NCBI GenBank assembly: GCA_018065065.1
Contig: JAGHTZ010000007.1
Span: 1 to 52,554 of the forward strand
Direction: 5' to 3'
Source of the DNA: Candidatus Equadaptatus faecalis
GTDB taxonomy: Bacteria > Synergistota > Synergistia > Synergistales > Synergistaceae
DNA length: 52,554 bases
This document shows, one piece after another, positions 41,541 to 50,117 of the stretch. Under the pieces are notes generated by a model. That model did no database searches, had not been told where the DNA came from, and saw nothing but the letters and a program-made list of their open reading frames with translations. Positions within the stretch are counted from its first letter, which is position 1; each line of letters begins with the position of its first letter. The position numbers and the translations under genes were made by a program.

Positions 41541-43127
41541 ATGAGCGGCAGAAACGGCAGAAAAATACTCGTAACAGGCGGCGCCGGTTACATCGGCAGC
41601 CACACGCTCGTATCGCTTGCAAAAGCCGGCTGTGAAACGCTTGTGCTCGACAACCTCTGCAACTCCTCGGAAAAAGCCCTTGCACGCGTGGAAAAAATCA
41701 CGGGCAAAGCCGTAAAATTCATATTCGGCGACGTACGTGACAAAAATCTGCTGGACAAAATCTTCAGGGAAAACAAAATACACGCCGCAATACACTTCGC
41801 AGGCCTTAAAGCCGTTGGCGAATCTGTCGGCAAACCGCTTGACTACTACGAAAACAACGTCTGCGGCACACTCTCGCTTGTAAAAGCGATGGCAAAAGCC
41901 GGCTGCAAAAACATAATATTCAGCTCCTCCGCAACCGTCTACGGCGACGCAAAAGAAATCCCCTCCACGGAAAAAACGCCGAAACAAAACTGCACGAACC
42001 CCTACGGCTGGACAAAATGGATGACGGAACAGCTGCTTGCAGACCTGTATGCGTCAGACAAGGCGTGGAATGTTATGCTGCTGCGCTACTTCAACCCCAT
42101 AGGCGCCCACAAAAGCGGACTTATCGGGGAAAACCCCAACGGAATACCCAACAACCTCATGCCCTACGTAACACAGGTCGCAGCCGGAAAACTCAAACAG
42201 CTCAGCATATTCGGCAATGACTACGCTACGGAAGACGGCACCGGAATCCGCGACTACATACACGTAACAGACCTTGCTGACGGACACGTTGCCGCGCTCG
42301 AAAAACTCGACGGCGCAGGGCTTCGAATCTACAACCTCGGAACAGGAAAAGGCACCTCGGTGCTTCAACTGCTCTCCGCCTTTGAAAAAGTCAACGGCAT
42401 AAAAATACCGTACACGATAAAACCGCGCCGCGCAGGCGACGTGGCAGTCAGCCTCTGCTCCCCCGCCCTTGCGGAAAAAGAACTCGGCTGGAAAGCAAAA
42501 TACGGCATTGAAGACATGTGCCGCGACGCCTGGAACTGGCAGAAACAAAACCCCAACGGCTACGAAACAGACGAAGCGGATACAACGGGCGGCAAGACTT
42601 CCCCTTCGTCATTAACGCGAAACGAAAGCCGCGGCGGACAAATCACCGTAGGCTGCATTCTGCCGCGCGAAACAAACGAAAACGCGAAACAAAGCGCTCA
42701 ATTTCAAAACTTCGCGCAAAAATTTCAGGAAATATACCCCGCAGAACACATAACGCCAAAAATCTGCTTTACAGCCTTTGAACAGACAGAAAAGGCAGAA
42801 AAAATATCGGAATGCAGCGTACTCTTTGCATACATAAACAGCCCGGACAAAACAGCCGCGGAAACGCAGCTTTGCCGCGCGATGTCATACGCAAAACCCT
42901 TGCTCTGCGCCGCAGACGCGGACAGCTTCAGCCGCGCGGCGGAAATTATCAAAGCGGCAGACTGCGGCTTTGCCTTTCCGGCAGACGACAGCGTCGCCGG
43001 AATTGGAAGACTGCGGACACTCTGCAGCCTGATCCCCGAAGAAAGAAACAAAATGGGGCGTCAGGGCTTGAACTATGCGGGAAAAAAGAATATGAGCGTA
43101 AAAATGCAGAAAGATATAACAAAATGA
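41541..43127 (+). CDS. galE: UDP-glucose 4-epimerase with glycosyltransferase-like C-terminal extension
   Basis: 528 aa, whereas GalE is usually about 330. Residues 5-340 are a full epimerase: GGAGYIGSH, SSATVYG, catalytic YGWTK (Tyr-xxx-Lys) and NLGTGKGTSVLQ. Residues 345-370 are a linker. Residues 370-528 resemble the last part of GT4 glycosyltransferases (AMSYAKPLLCA, AADCGFAFPADD, PEERNKMGRQGLNY) without a donor-binding first half. The enzyme supplies UDP-galactose or UDP-GalNAc; the tail's role is unknown. AGGAGGGCGGAGG precedes the ATG. Its stop overlaps the GT4 gene start. Confidence 0.9.
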   Translation: MSGRNGRKILVTGGAGYIGSHTLVSLAKAGCETLVLDNLCNSSEKALARVEKITGKAVKFIFGDVRDKNLLDKIFRENKIHAAIHFAGLKAVGESVGKPLDYYENNVCGTLSLVKAMAKAGCKNIIFSSSATVYGDAKEIPSTEKTPKQNCTNPYGWTKWMTEQLLADLYASDKAWNVMLLRYFNPIGAHKSGLIGENPNGIPNNLMPYVTQVAAGKLKQLSIFGNDYATEDGTGIRDYIHVTDLADGHVAALEKLDGAGLRIYNLGTGKGTSVLQLLSAFEKVNGIKIPYTIKPRRAGDVAVSLCSPALAEKELGWKAKYGIEDMCRDAWNWQKQNPNGYETDEADTTGGKTSPSSLTRNESRGGQITVGCILPRETNENAKQSAQFQNFAQKFQEIYPAEHITPKICFTAFEQTEKAEKISECSVLFAYINSPDKTAAETQLCRAMSYAKPLLCAADADSFSRAAEIIKAADCGFAFPADDSVAGIGRLRTLCSLIPEERNKMGRQGLNYAGKKNMSVKMQKDITK

Positions 43128-44206
43128 AAGTTTTGTTCACAGCCACCGTCGCGCAGCATATCAATGCATTTCATATCCCGTACCTGAAAATGTTTCAGGA
43201 AAATGGATATAAAACCTGTGTTGCGACCAATTTTAAAGACTTTGAAAAGAAACTTGCATACTGCAACGTTCAGTATGATGTACCGTTTGAAAGAAACCCG
43301 TTCAAACTTAACAATCTGACCGCTTATTCAAAAATAAAAAAGATTATTGCAGACAACAAATTTGAAATTATACATTGTCATACTCCTGTCGGCAGTGTTT
43401 TAACACGGCTTGCAGCGCGAAAATACAGGAAAAACGGAAAATGCAGGGTAATATACACGGCGCACGGATTTCATTTCTACAAAGGAGCGCCGCTCATAAA
43501 CTGGCTGCTGTATTTCCCCGCGGAATGGATATGCAGCTTCTTTACGGACGTGCTGATAACGATAAACAAAGAAGATTACGAATTTGCGAAAAAACATCTG
43601 CACGCTGAAAGAACTGAATATGTTCCGGGCGTAGGAATTGATTTAGAGAAATTCTCAAATAAAATCAGCGACGAAGAAAAACAGCGCATACGCGCTGAAC
43701 TTGACTTAATGCCGGAGGATAAATTGATTTTATCTGTTGGGGAATTAAACAGAAACAAAAATCATGAAATTGTTATCCGTGCTTTGGGAAAACTGCACGA
43801 TCAAAAGCTGCACTACGCAATAGCCGGTAAGGGTGAGTTAAAAGATTATTTGCAAAGTTTGGCTAAGCAGCGTGGCGTAAAATTGTATTTGCTGGGCTTT
43901 AGGACAGACGTGAAAGAACTTTATCAAAGTGCGGATATGTTTGTATTTCCGTCAAAGCGTGAAGGATTATCGGTGGCTCTTATGGAGGCAATTGCAAGCA
44001 AAACGCCGGTGCTTTGTTCAAAAATCCGCGGTAATACTGATTTAGTCACAGAAGAAAATCTGTTTGACCTTAATAATATCCGGCAACTAACCGACAAAAT
44101 TTCAAGCTGCAGCCCGATATCTGCAACGGAAGAAAATTTTGCAAACTTAAAGCCTTTTTCTTTAGAAACTGTAACCGCAAAAATGAGGGCAATATATGAA
44201 ATTTAG
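43124..44206 (+). CDS. GT4-family glycosyltransferase
   Basis: 360 aa with a GT-B fold. The N-terminal part has MKVLFTATVAQHINAFHIPYLKMF and ARKYRKNGKCRVIYTAHGFHFYKG. The C-terminal part has SVGELNRNKNHEIVIRAL and the EX7E region FPSKREGLSVALMEAIASKTPVL. Retaining enzyme that adds a sugar from a nucleotide donor to the lipid-linked glycan. The start overlaps galE by four bases. Its end overlaps the next GT2 gene by 11 bases. Base composition turns AT-rich within this gene. Confidence 0.9.
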   Translation: MKVLFTATVAQHINAFHIPYLKMFQENGYKTCVATNFKDFEKKLAYCNVQYDVPFERNPFKLNNLTAYSKIKKIIADNKFEIIHCHTPVGSVLTRLAARKYRKNGKCRVIYTAHGFHFYKGAPLINWLLYFPAEWICSFFTDVLITINKEDYEFAKKHLHAERTEYVPGVGIDLEKFSNKISDEEKQRIRAELDLMPEDKLILSVGELNRNKNHEIVIRALGKLHDQKLHYAIAGKGELKDYLQSLAKQRGVKLYLLGFRTDVKELYQSADMFVFPSKREGLSVALMEAIASKTPVLCSKIRGNTDLVTEENLFDLNNIRQLTDKISSCSPISATEENFANLKPFSLETVTAKMRAIYEI

Positions 44207-45188
44207 TATCATTGTTCCAATCTATAATGTTGAAAAATATCTCGAACAATGTGTAGATAGCCTAATCTGTCAGACTTACAGGGATATTGAAATTATCCTC
44301 GTTGACGACGGCTCTCCCGACCGCTGTCCGCAAATGTGTGACGAGTATGCGCTGAAAGACGCAAAAATCAAAGTGATCCATAAAGCAAACGGCGGGCTCG
44401 TATCTGCAAGACAAGCTGGAACAGAAATAGCAACCGGTGACTACATTGTACCGGTTGACGGAGATGACTGGGTTGTTTCAAATTACGTTGAGAAGTTTGC
44501 TGAAGCGGCAGAGAAATATAATGCAGATATAATCTGCTGCGGTTATTATAAGGCGTTTGAAGATAACAGAAATCTTGCAGTTTTTATGCCGGACAGAGCA
44601 GGTTTTTATTCAAGAGAAGACATTGAACGGGAAATATTTCCAAAATTGATACAAAAAGCTGATACAACATATTTTTCGCCCAATTTGTGGTGTAAAGCAT
44701 TTAAGCGAGAGTTATATATTACTCAGCAGATGAAAGTAAATCCGAAAATTAAAATAGGCGAAGATGGAGCGTGTACGATTCCGTGTATTTACAATGCTAA
44801 TTCGCTTTCTATTATTCCGGAATGTTTGTATTATTATCGCCAAAATCCTAAAGCAATGACGAAAAACAAAAAAGCCTTTCCGTGGAATGGACCTGAACTT
44901 ATTCAAAAGCATTTGGAAAGAACTATTGATATATCAAAGTTTGATTTTAAGGAACAACTTTACAGAAAAACTGTGCACGAACTGTTTTCTGTTGTTGTGT
45001 CGCAGTTTTACAGGAAAGAACCATATTTTGGTATAGTGTCCGACATAAAACAGCAGCTTGATAAAGAAGTCTATTCGGGCGCAATACAAAAAGCAAAATT
45101 TTCAGGTTCAGCAAAAGCAAAATTAATGCATTTTGCGTTGAAGTGTCGTGTTATGTGGCTGATTTGGCTATACAGCAGGGTGAAATAA
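44196..45188 (+). CDS. GT2-family glycosyltransferase (paralogue A)
   Basis: 330 aa with a GT-A fold. IVPIYNVEKYLEQCVDSLICQTYRDIEIILVDDGSPD at the N-terminus and the DXD-type VDGDDW near residue 88. Inverting transferase. It is a paralogue of the gene at 46276, about two thirds identical by eye, with a near-identical 180-base block at 44217-44396. Both C-termini share PYFGIVxDIKQQ and a final Trp-rich LIWLYSRVK. A hydrophobic C-terminal end may associate with the membrane. Confidence 0.9.
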   Translation: MKFSIIVPIYNVEKYLEQCVDSLICQTYRDIEIILVDDGSPDRCPQMCDEYALKDAKIKVIHKANGGLVSARQAGTEIATGDYIVPVDGDDWVVSNYVEKFAEAAEKYNADIICCGYYKAFEDNRNLAVFMPDRAGFYSREDIEREIFPKLIQKADTTYFSPNLWCKAFKRELYITQQMKVNPKIKIGEDGACTIPCIYNANSLSIIPECLYYYRQNPKAMTKNKKAFPWNGPELIQKHLERTIDISKFDFKEQLYRKTVHELFSVVVSQFYRKEPYFGIVSDIKQQLDKEVYSGAIQKAKFSGSAKAKLMHFALKCRVMWLIWLYSRVK

Positions 45189-45189
45189 A

Positions 45190-46260
45190 ATGACGGTTTA
45201 TTTATTGCTGCCTGTTATAAGTTTGCTTGTTCCTTTATGTACGCCACATTCTAACAAGCATAACAATTTATATCTGTATTTTATGTGTTTCTTGATGTTT
45301 TTACTTGTTGCTTTGCGCGGCAACAATGTTGGTACAGATACCGGTACTTATGTACGTATGTTTAATATGATTTCAAGTTTTGCGTGGTCTGATATATTGA
45401 ACTGGCATACAACAGAAAAATCCTTTTTTATGATTTGCAAAGCAGTTTCAGATACAGGCGGAAATGCACAAATGATGCTTGCCGTATATGCATTTATCAC
45501 AATGTTTTGCTTCGCAAAATTTATACAAAAAAACTCAGTTGATTTCGTTATGTCCGTTTTTTTGTTTATTACTACATATCAGTTGTGTTCAGCTATGAAT
45601 GCCATGAGACAATTCGCAGCCATCTCAGTTGCGTGCTTAGGTTACGGATATCTTGTAGAAAAAAAGTTAATCAAATATATGTGTGTTGTAGGTTTAGCCT
45701 GTATATTACATATGTCTGCTGTATGTATGCTGCCTGCAATTTGGTTCATGTATACGGAGCCTAAAAACAGAAATATTATGTGGATTATTATAGGTTTTGC
45801 GGCTGCATTTATAGGTTTTCAAACACTTATGGATACATTTTGTAAATTTTTGCCGAAAAAGTATAGTTTGTTATATATTAGCAGCAAATATATGGCGGGT
45901 TATACACCTAAAGCTGCATTTATTATTTGGATTGCGCTATTTACAGTTGCATTTCTTGGTTGCTATGCTTTATCAAAATTAAAATTTTGTGATTACCATA
46001 AAAGATATGAGTTATATATATTGACATCATTAGTAATTGCAGCACTATGTACAAACATTTTTGTAATGAGATTTTTTATTGCTAACAGATTTTCGATATA
46101 CTATTTCATATATATTATTATCTTTATCCCTAAACTTGCTGAAATATATTGTTGTAAAAAAATTTTTTACGCGGTATGCATTCCATTGCTTTCTATATAT
46201 TATTTACTGGTTTTAAGCGTTGTTAATGGGTGCGATGTTGTTCCATATATAATATTCTAA
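45190..46260 (+). CDS. EpsG-type polysaccharide polymerase
   Basis: 356 aa, about ten membrane helices. LLVALRGNNVGTDTGTYVRMF is the hallmark of EpsG/Wzy-like proteins. It is expected to polymerise lipid-linked repeat units at the outer face of the inner membrane. It starts one base after the previous stop and lies between the two GT2 paralogues. AT-rich like its neighbours. Confidence 0.88.
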   Translation: MTVYLLLPVISLLVPLCTPHSNKHNNLYLYFMCFLMFLLVALRGNNVGTDTGTYVRMFNMISSFAWSDILNWHTTEKSFFMICKAVSDTGGNAQMMLAVYAFITMFCFAKFIQKNSVDFVMSVFLFITTYQLCSAMNAMRQFAAISVACLGYGYLVEKKLIKYMCVVGLACILHMSAVCMLPAIWFMYTEPKNRNIMWIIIGFAAAFIGFQTLMDTFCKFLPKKYSLLYISSKYMAGYTPKAAFIIWIALFTVAFLGCYALSKLKFCDYHKRYELYILTSLVIAALCTNIFVMRFFIANRFSIYYFIYIIIFIPKLAEIYCCKKIFYAVCIPLLSIYYLLVLSVVNGCDVVPYIIF

Positions 46261-46275
46261 TTATGGAGAAAGGGT

Positions 46276-47265
46276 ATGAAATTTAGCGTAATAATACCAA
46301 TCTATAATGTTGAAAAATATCTCGAACAATGTGTAGATAGCCTAATCTGTCAGACTTACAGGGATATTGAAATTATCCTCGTTGACGATGGCTCTCCCGA
46401 CCGCTGTCCGCAAATGTGTGACGAGTATGCGCTGAAAGACGCAAAAATCAAAGTAATCCATAAAGCAAACGGCGGGCAAACTTCTGCTCGTTTAGCTGGT
46501 ATTAAAATAGCAACCGGTGACTACATTGTACCAGTCGATGGTGATGATTGGGTTGCGTCAAATTACATAGAGAAGTTCGCCGAAACAGCAGAGAAATATA
46601 ACGCAGATATAATCTGCTGCGGGCATTACAAAGCTTTTGAAAATAAGAATATTGCTGCTTTTATGCCGGACAGAGCGGGGTTCTATTCAAGAAAAAATAT
46701 TGAAAGAGAAATATTTCCCAAGTTAATTCAAAAAAGCAACGGAACAACCTTTACTCCATGCTTATGGTCGAAAGCTTATAAACGTAATGTATATGTTAAG
46801 CAGCAATTACAAGTAAATCCTAAAATCAAAATAGGCGAAGACGGAGCATGCACAATTCCATGTATTTACAATGCGAATTCGGTTTTTATTATCCCCGAAT
46901 GCCTGTATTATTACCGCCAAAACCCTGAGTCTACGACAAAAGACAAAAAGGCTTTTCCGTGGGATGGCCCTGAACTTATTCAAAGACATTTGGAAGAAAA
47001 TCTTGATATATCAAAGTTTGATTTTAAGAACCAACTTTACAGAAAAACCGTTCATGAATTGTTTTATGTTATAGTGTCACAGTTTTATAGGAAAGAACCA
47101 TATTTTGGTATAGTGGCAGACATAAAACAACAGATAGTCAATCCAGTTTATAAAGACGCCATAGACAATGCTAAATTTGCCGGCTCTGCAAAGGCTGTTT
47201 TGCTCCACTTTGCGCTTAAACAACATTTATTTTGGCTGATTTGGCTGTATAATAAGATAAAATAA
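46276..47265 (+). CDS. GT2-family glycosyltransferase (paralogue B)
   Basis: 329 aa, same organisation as paralogue A: GT-A fold with IIPIYNVEKYLEQC, VDDGSPD and VDGDDW. The block 46297-46476 differs from 44217-44396 at about two positions while the flanks differ far more. Acceptor or donor preference probably differs in the diverged central part (residues 100-200). GGAGAAAGGG precedes the ATG. Confidence 0.9.
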   Translation: MKFSVIIPIYNVEKYLEQCVDSLICQTYRDIEIILVDDGSPDRCPQMCDEYALKDAKIKVIHKANGGQTSARLAGIKIATGDYIVPVDGDDWVASNYIEKFAETAEKYNADIICCGHYKAFENKNIAAFMPDRAGFYSRKNIEREIFPKLIQKSNGTTFTPCLWSKAYKRNVYVKQQLQVNPKIKIGEDGACTIPCIYNANSVFIIPECLYYYRQNPESTTKDKKAFPWDGPELIQRHLEENLDISKFDFKNQLYRKTVHELFYVIVSQFYRKEPYFGIVADIKQQIVNPVYKDAIDNAKFAGSAKAVLLHFALKQHLFWLIWLYNKIK

Positions 47266-47351
47266 TTAACCAAATATATTTGAGAAGATAACCATTTTTT
47301 TGTATTTTCACGAGAAGTGCGAAGGGACAATGACGTGATTAGGTGATTGTT

Positions 47352-48539
47352 TTGCAAAAAATAGCGATAGTTACGCTCTTTCTCAATAATAATAATTACG
47401 GGGGTACGCTTCAAGCGTATGCCTTGTGTGCTTTTTTGAAAAAAAACAATATTAATGCAGAACAAATTTCCTACAACTTTCGCCAATCAAAAAAAATCAC
47501 AGTTAGTAATATTCGCTTTAGATTTCTTAAACGTGTGTTGCATAAGTGTTTGAGTTTACTTTGGAGGTTGAAAAATATATTGTTCCCTGATAAGGCGCAT
47601 AAAATTTGCGCGTTATGCAAAAAGGAATTTCAGCAAAGAGAAGAAAATTATATTAATTTTCGCAAAAATTTTGTTCCGCATAGTCAGAGAATATATAGTG
47701 AAACCACGTTGCCTGCTTGTGTTGATGACTATGACGCATTTATTGTAGGTAGTGATCAAGTTTGGAATTTTAATTGGTCAAGTCTGCCATTCTTTTTGAA
47801 TTTTGTACCGTCTACCAAAATTAAGCTGTCATATGCGGCAAGTATAGGCAAAGATGATTTGACGGACGGGGAAAAAAATATATTCAGGAAATATCTTGCA
47901 GATTTTACAGCTATCTCCGTGAGGGAAAAATCAACTCAGGAAATTTTATCAAAGGAATTAGGGCGCAATGTTGCATGGACAGTTGACCCCACACTGCTTT
48001 TGGATAAAGAGGACTGGGATGAAATTTGTTCTGATAAAAAATATGATTTCCCGTATCTGTTCTGTTATTTCCTTGGCAGTGACAATGACCAGAGATTGTT
48101 GGCGGAGAAGTATGCAAAGCAGCACGGCTTAAAAATAGTTAGCATCCCACATGCAACCGGAACAAGTTTGTGGTCTGTGTGTCTGAATGACGTTGATTTC
48201 GGCGATTATCAGGAGTGCGATGCTTCACCGGAAGATTTTCTTGCTCTTATACGCAACGCGGATATGGTGTTTACCGACAGTTTTCATGCCTGTGTGTTTT
48301 CGTGCATTTTTCAGCGACAGTTCTTTGCATTTCAGCGGCTTGAATACGGCGGTATGAGTTCGAGGATATACAGTTTGCTTGAAATGTTTGGTTTGTCAGA
48401 GCGTTTCTGTGATTCTGAAAAGAAGAGAACTATGGAATATATAGAGTTGCAGAAGAAGGCAGAATATTCGGAAATTCCGCAAAAGTTTAAGGAACGCAGG
48501 GAATTGTCCGAAAGATTTTTAGCGGAGAATTTAAGATAA
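47352..48539 (+). CDS. Polysaccharide pyruvyl transferase family protein
   Basis: 395 aa. KIAIVTLFLNNNNYGGTLQAYAL at the N-terminus, DDYDAFIVGSDQVWN near residue 130, SYAASIGKDDL, and VFTDSFHACVFSCIFQRQFFAF near the end define the family, which adds ketal pyruvate to sugars. The TTG at 47352, five bases after AGGTGA, gives the usual MxKIxIVT start; the GTG at 47343 lies inside the ribosome site. It is often next to the F420-beta-like gene, as here. Confidence 0.9.
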   Translation: MQKIAIVTLFLNNNNYGGTLQAYALCAFLKKNNINAEQISYNFRQSKKITVSNIRFRFLKRVLHKCLSLLWRLKNILFPDKAHKICALCKKEFQQREENYINFRKNFVPHSQRIYSETTLPACVDDYDAFIVGSDQVWNFNWSSLPFFLNFVPSTKIKLSYAASIGKDDLTDGEKNIFRKYLADFTAISVREKSTQEILSKELGRNVAWTVDPTLLLDKEDWDEICSDKKYDFPYLFCYFLGSDNDQRLLAEKYAKQHGLKIVSIPHATGTSLWSVCLNDVDFGDYQECDASPEDFLALIRNADMVFTDSFHACVFSCIFQRQFFAFQRLEYGGMSSRIYSLLEMFGLSERFCDSEKKRTMEYIELQKKAEYSEIPQKFKERRELSERFLAENLR

Positions 48540-48548
48540 GGTAAGATC

Positions 48549-50117
48549 ATGAATTGTATTTCTACAAAGGCACTTATCAACACAATTGACGTTTCAAAAC
48601 AACGTAAGTTGGGAGCAATGCTTTCCTACGTTAACATCGCTTTGAATATGCTTGTAGCTGTTGCCTACACGCCTGTTATGCTCAGGCTTTTGGGGCAGAG
48701 CGAATATGGGCTTTACAGTCTTTCATCTTCTATAATAAGCTATTTGGGGTTGCTGGGTTTTGGCTTGTCGTCAGGCTATATAAGATTTTATTCTCTTGTA
48801 AAGGCTAAAAATGATGAGACAGGCATTGCAAAATTAAACGGAATGTTTTTGCTGATACTTTCGGCAATCGCTTTAATTGCGTTTATTGCCGGGTGTACTA
48901 TTGCGTTAAATTTGGGTTTTGTGATGAATCACAAATTATCGTTGATTGAAATGAGCAAAATGAGGATAATGGTTTTCCTTTTGTCTGTGAACCTTGCCTT
49001 GAGTTTCCCCTCTGAACTTGTGAACGCTTATGCTACTGTGCATGAATGTTTCGTGTTTCAGCGGCTTTTACAGATTGCCCAAACGGCGGCAAAACCGATT
49101 GTCACGATTCCTCTCCTGCTTATGGGATACGCGTCAATCGGAATGACTGTTGTCGCGGTTTTTGTTCATATTTCTGCCATGTTAGTTTTGACTTGGTTCT
49201 GCCTAAAAAAATTAAAAATGCGGTTTGTTTTTACCTCTCTAAACTGGAGTTTGTTTAGTGAAATTGTTGTATTTTCGTCTTATATCTTTATGAATTTTAT
49301 TGTAGACAGAGTTAACTGGAGCGTAGATTCATATTTAATAGGGATTTTTCACGGTACGGCAGCCGTGGGTATTTATTCCGTTGCTGCACTTATTGCCCAG
49401 CAGTACAATGGTTTTTCAACAGCTGTGTCAAATGTTTTTGTTCCGAAGGTCAATATGATTGTTTCGACAACGAATGACAACAGAGAACTTACGGAGTTGT
49501 TTACGAAAGTCGGGCGTGTGCAGTTTTACATAATTGCGCTGATACTGATTTGTTTTGTATTTTTGGGACATCCGTTTATTGTCATGTGGGCAGGAAAAAA
49601 TTATTCAACAGCATATCTTATGACGCTGTTGTTGATTGTTCCGGTAACAATTCCGCTTGTACAGAATCTCGGTATTGAAATACAACGCGCCAAAAATATG
49701 CATAAATTCCGTTCGGTTGTGTATACGCTGATGGCAGGCGCAAATCTGCTTATAAGCATTCCCTTGTGCAAAGTGTACGGAGGAGTCGGCGCAGCGGCTG
49801 GAACTGCTTTGGCACTGATATTGGCAAACGGTTTTATTATGAACTGGTATTACCATTTCAGAATTAGAATTGACGTGGTTTATTTTTGGCGTGGTATAGC
49901 GGATATCTTGCCCGCCCTGTTCCCGCCTGTTTTTGCAGGGATTGTTCTTGTTAAATTTTTCAATACTTACTGCATATCACATTTTCTGCTCGGCGCGTGT
50001 CTTTTAGTTTGTGTGTATATTGCCTCTGTATGGCTTTTTGCGTTTAATGATTTTGAAAAGAATTTGGTACTGCCGTTTATAAGGAAAATAGCGGTGAAAG
50101 CAGGGATTATAAGATGA
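48549..50117 (+). CDS. Wzx-type oligosaccharide flippase
   Basis: 522 aa, 14 or so membrane helices of the MOP/PST superfamily (MLSYVNIALNMLVAVAYTPVMLRLLGQSEYGLYSL). It should move undecaprenyl-linked repeat units across the inner membrane before polymerisation. AAGGTAAG precedes the ATG. It starts nine bases after the pyruvyl transferase gene and overlaps the next by four bases. Confidence 0.92.
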   Translation: MNCISTKALINTIDVSKQRKLGAMLSYVNIALNMLVAVAYTPVMLRLLGQSEYGLYSLSSSIISYLGLLGFGLSSGYIRFYSLVKAKNDETGIAKLNGMFLLILSAIALIAFIAGCTIALNLGFVMNHKLSLIEMSKMRIMVFLLSVNLALSFPSELVNAYATVHECFVFQRLLQIAQTAAKPIVTIPLLLMGYASIGMTVVAVFVHISAMLVLTWFCLKKLKMRFVFTSLNWSLFSEIVVFSSYIFMNFIVDRVNWSVDSYLIGIFHGTAAVGIYSVAALIAQQYNGFSTAVSNVFVPKVNMIVSTTNDNRELTELFTKVGRVQFYIIALILICFVFLGHPFIVMWAGKNYSTAYLMTLLLIVPVTIPLVQNLGIEIQRAKNMHKFRSVVYTLMAGANLLISIPLCKVYGGVGAAAGTALALILANGFIMNWYYHFRIRIDVVYFWRGIADILPALFPPVFAGIVLVKFFNTYCISHFLLGACLLVCVYIASVWLFAFNDFEKNLVLPFIRKIAVKAGIIR

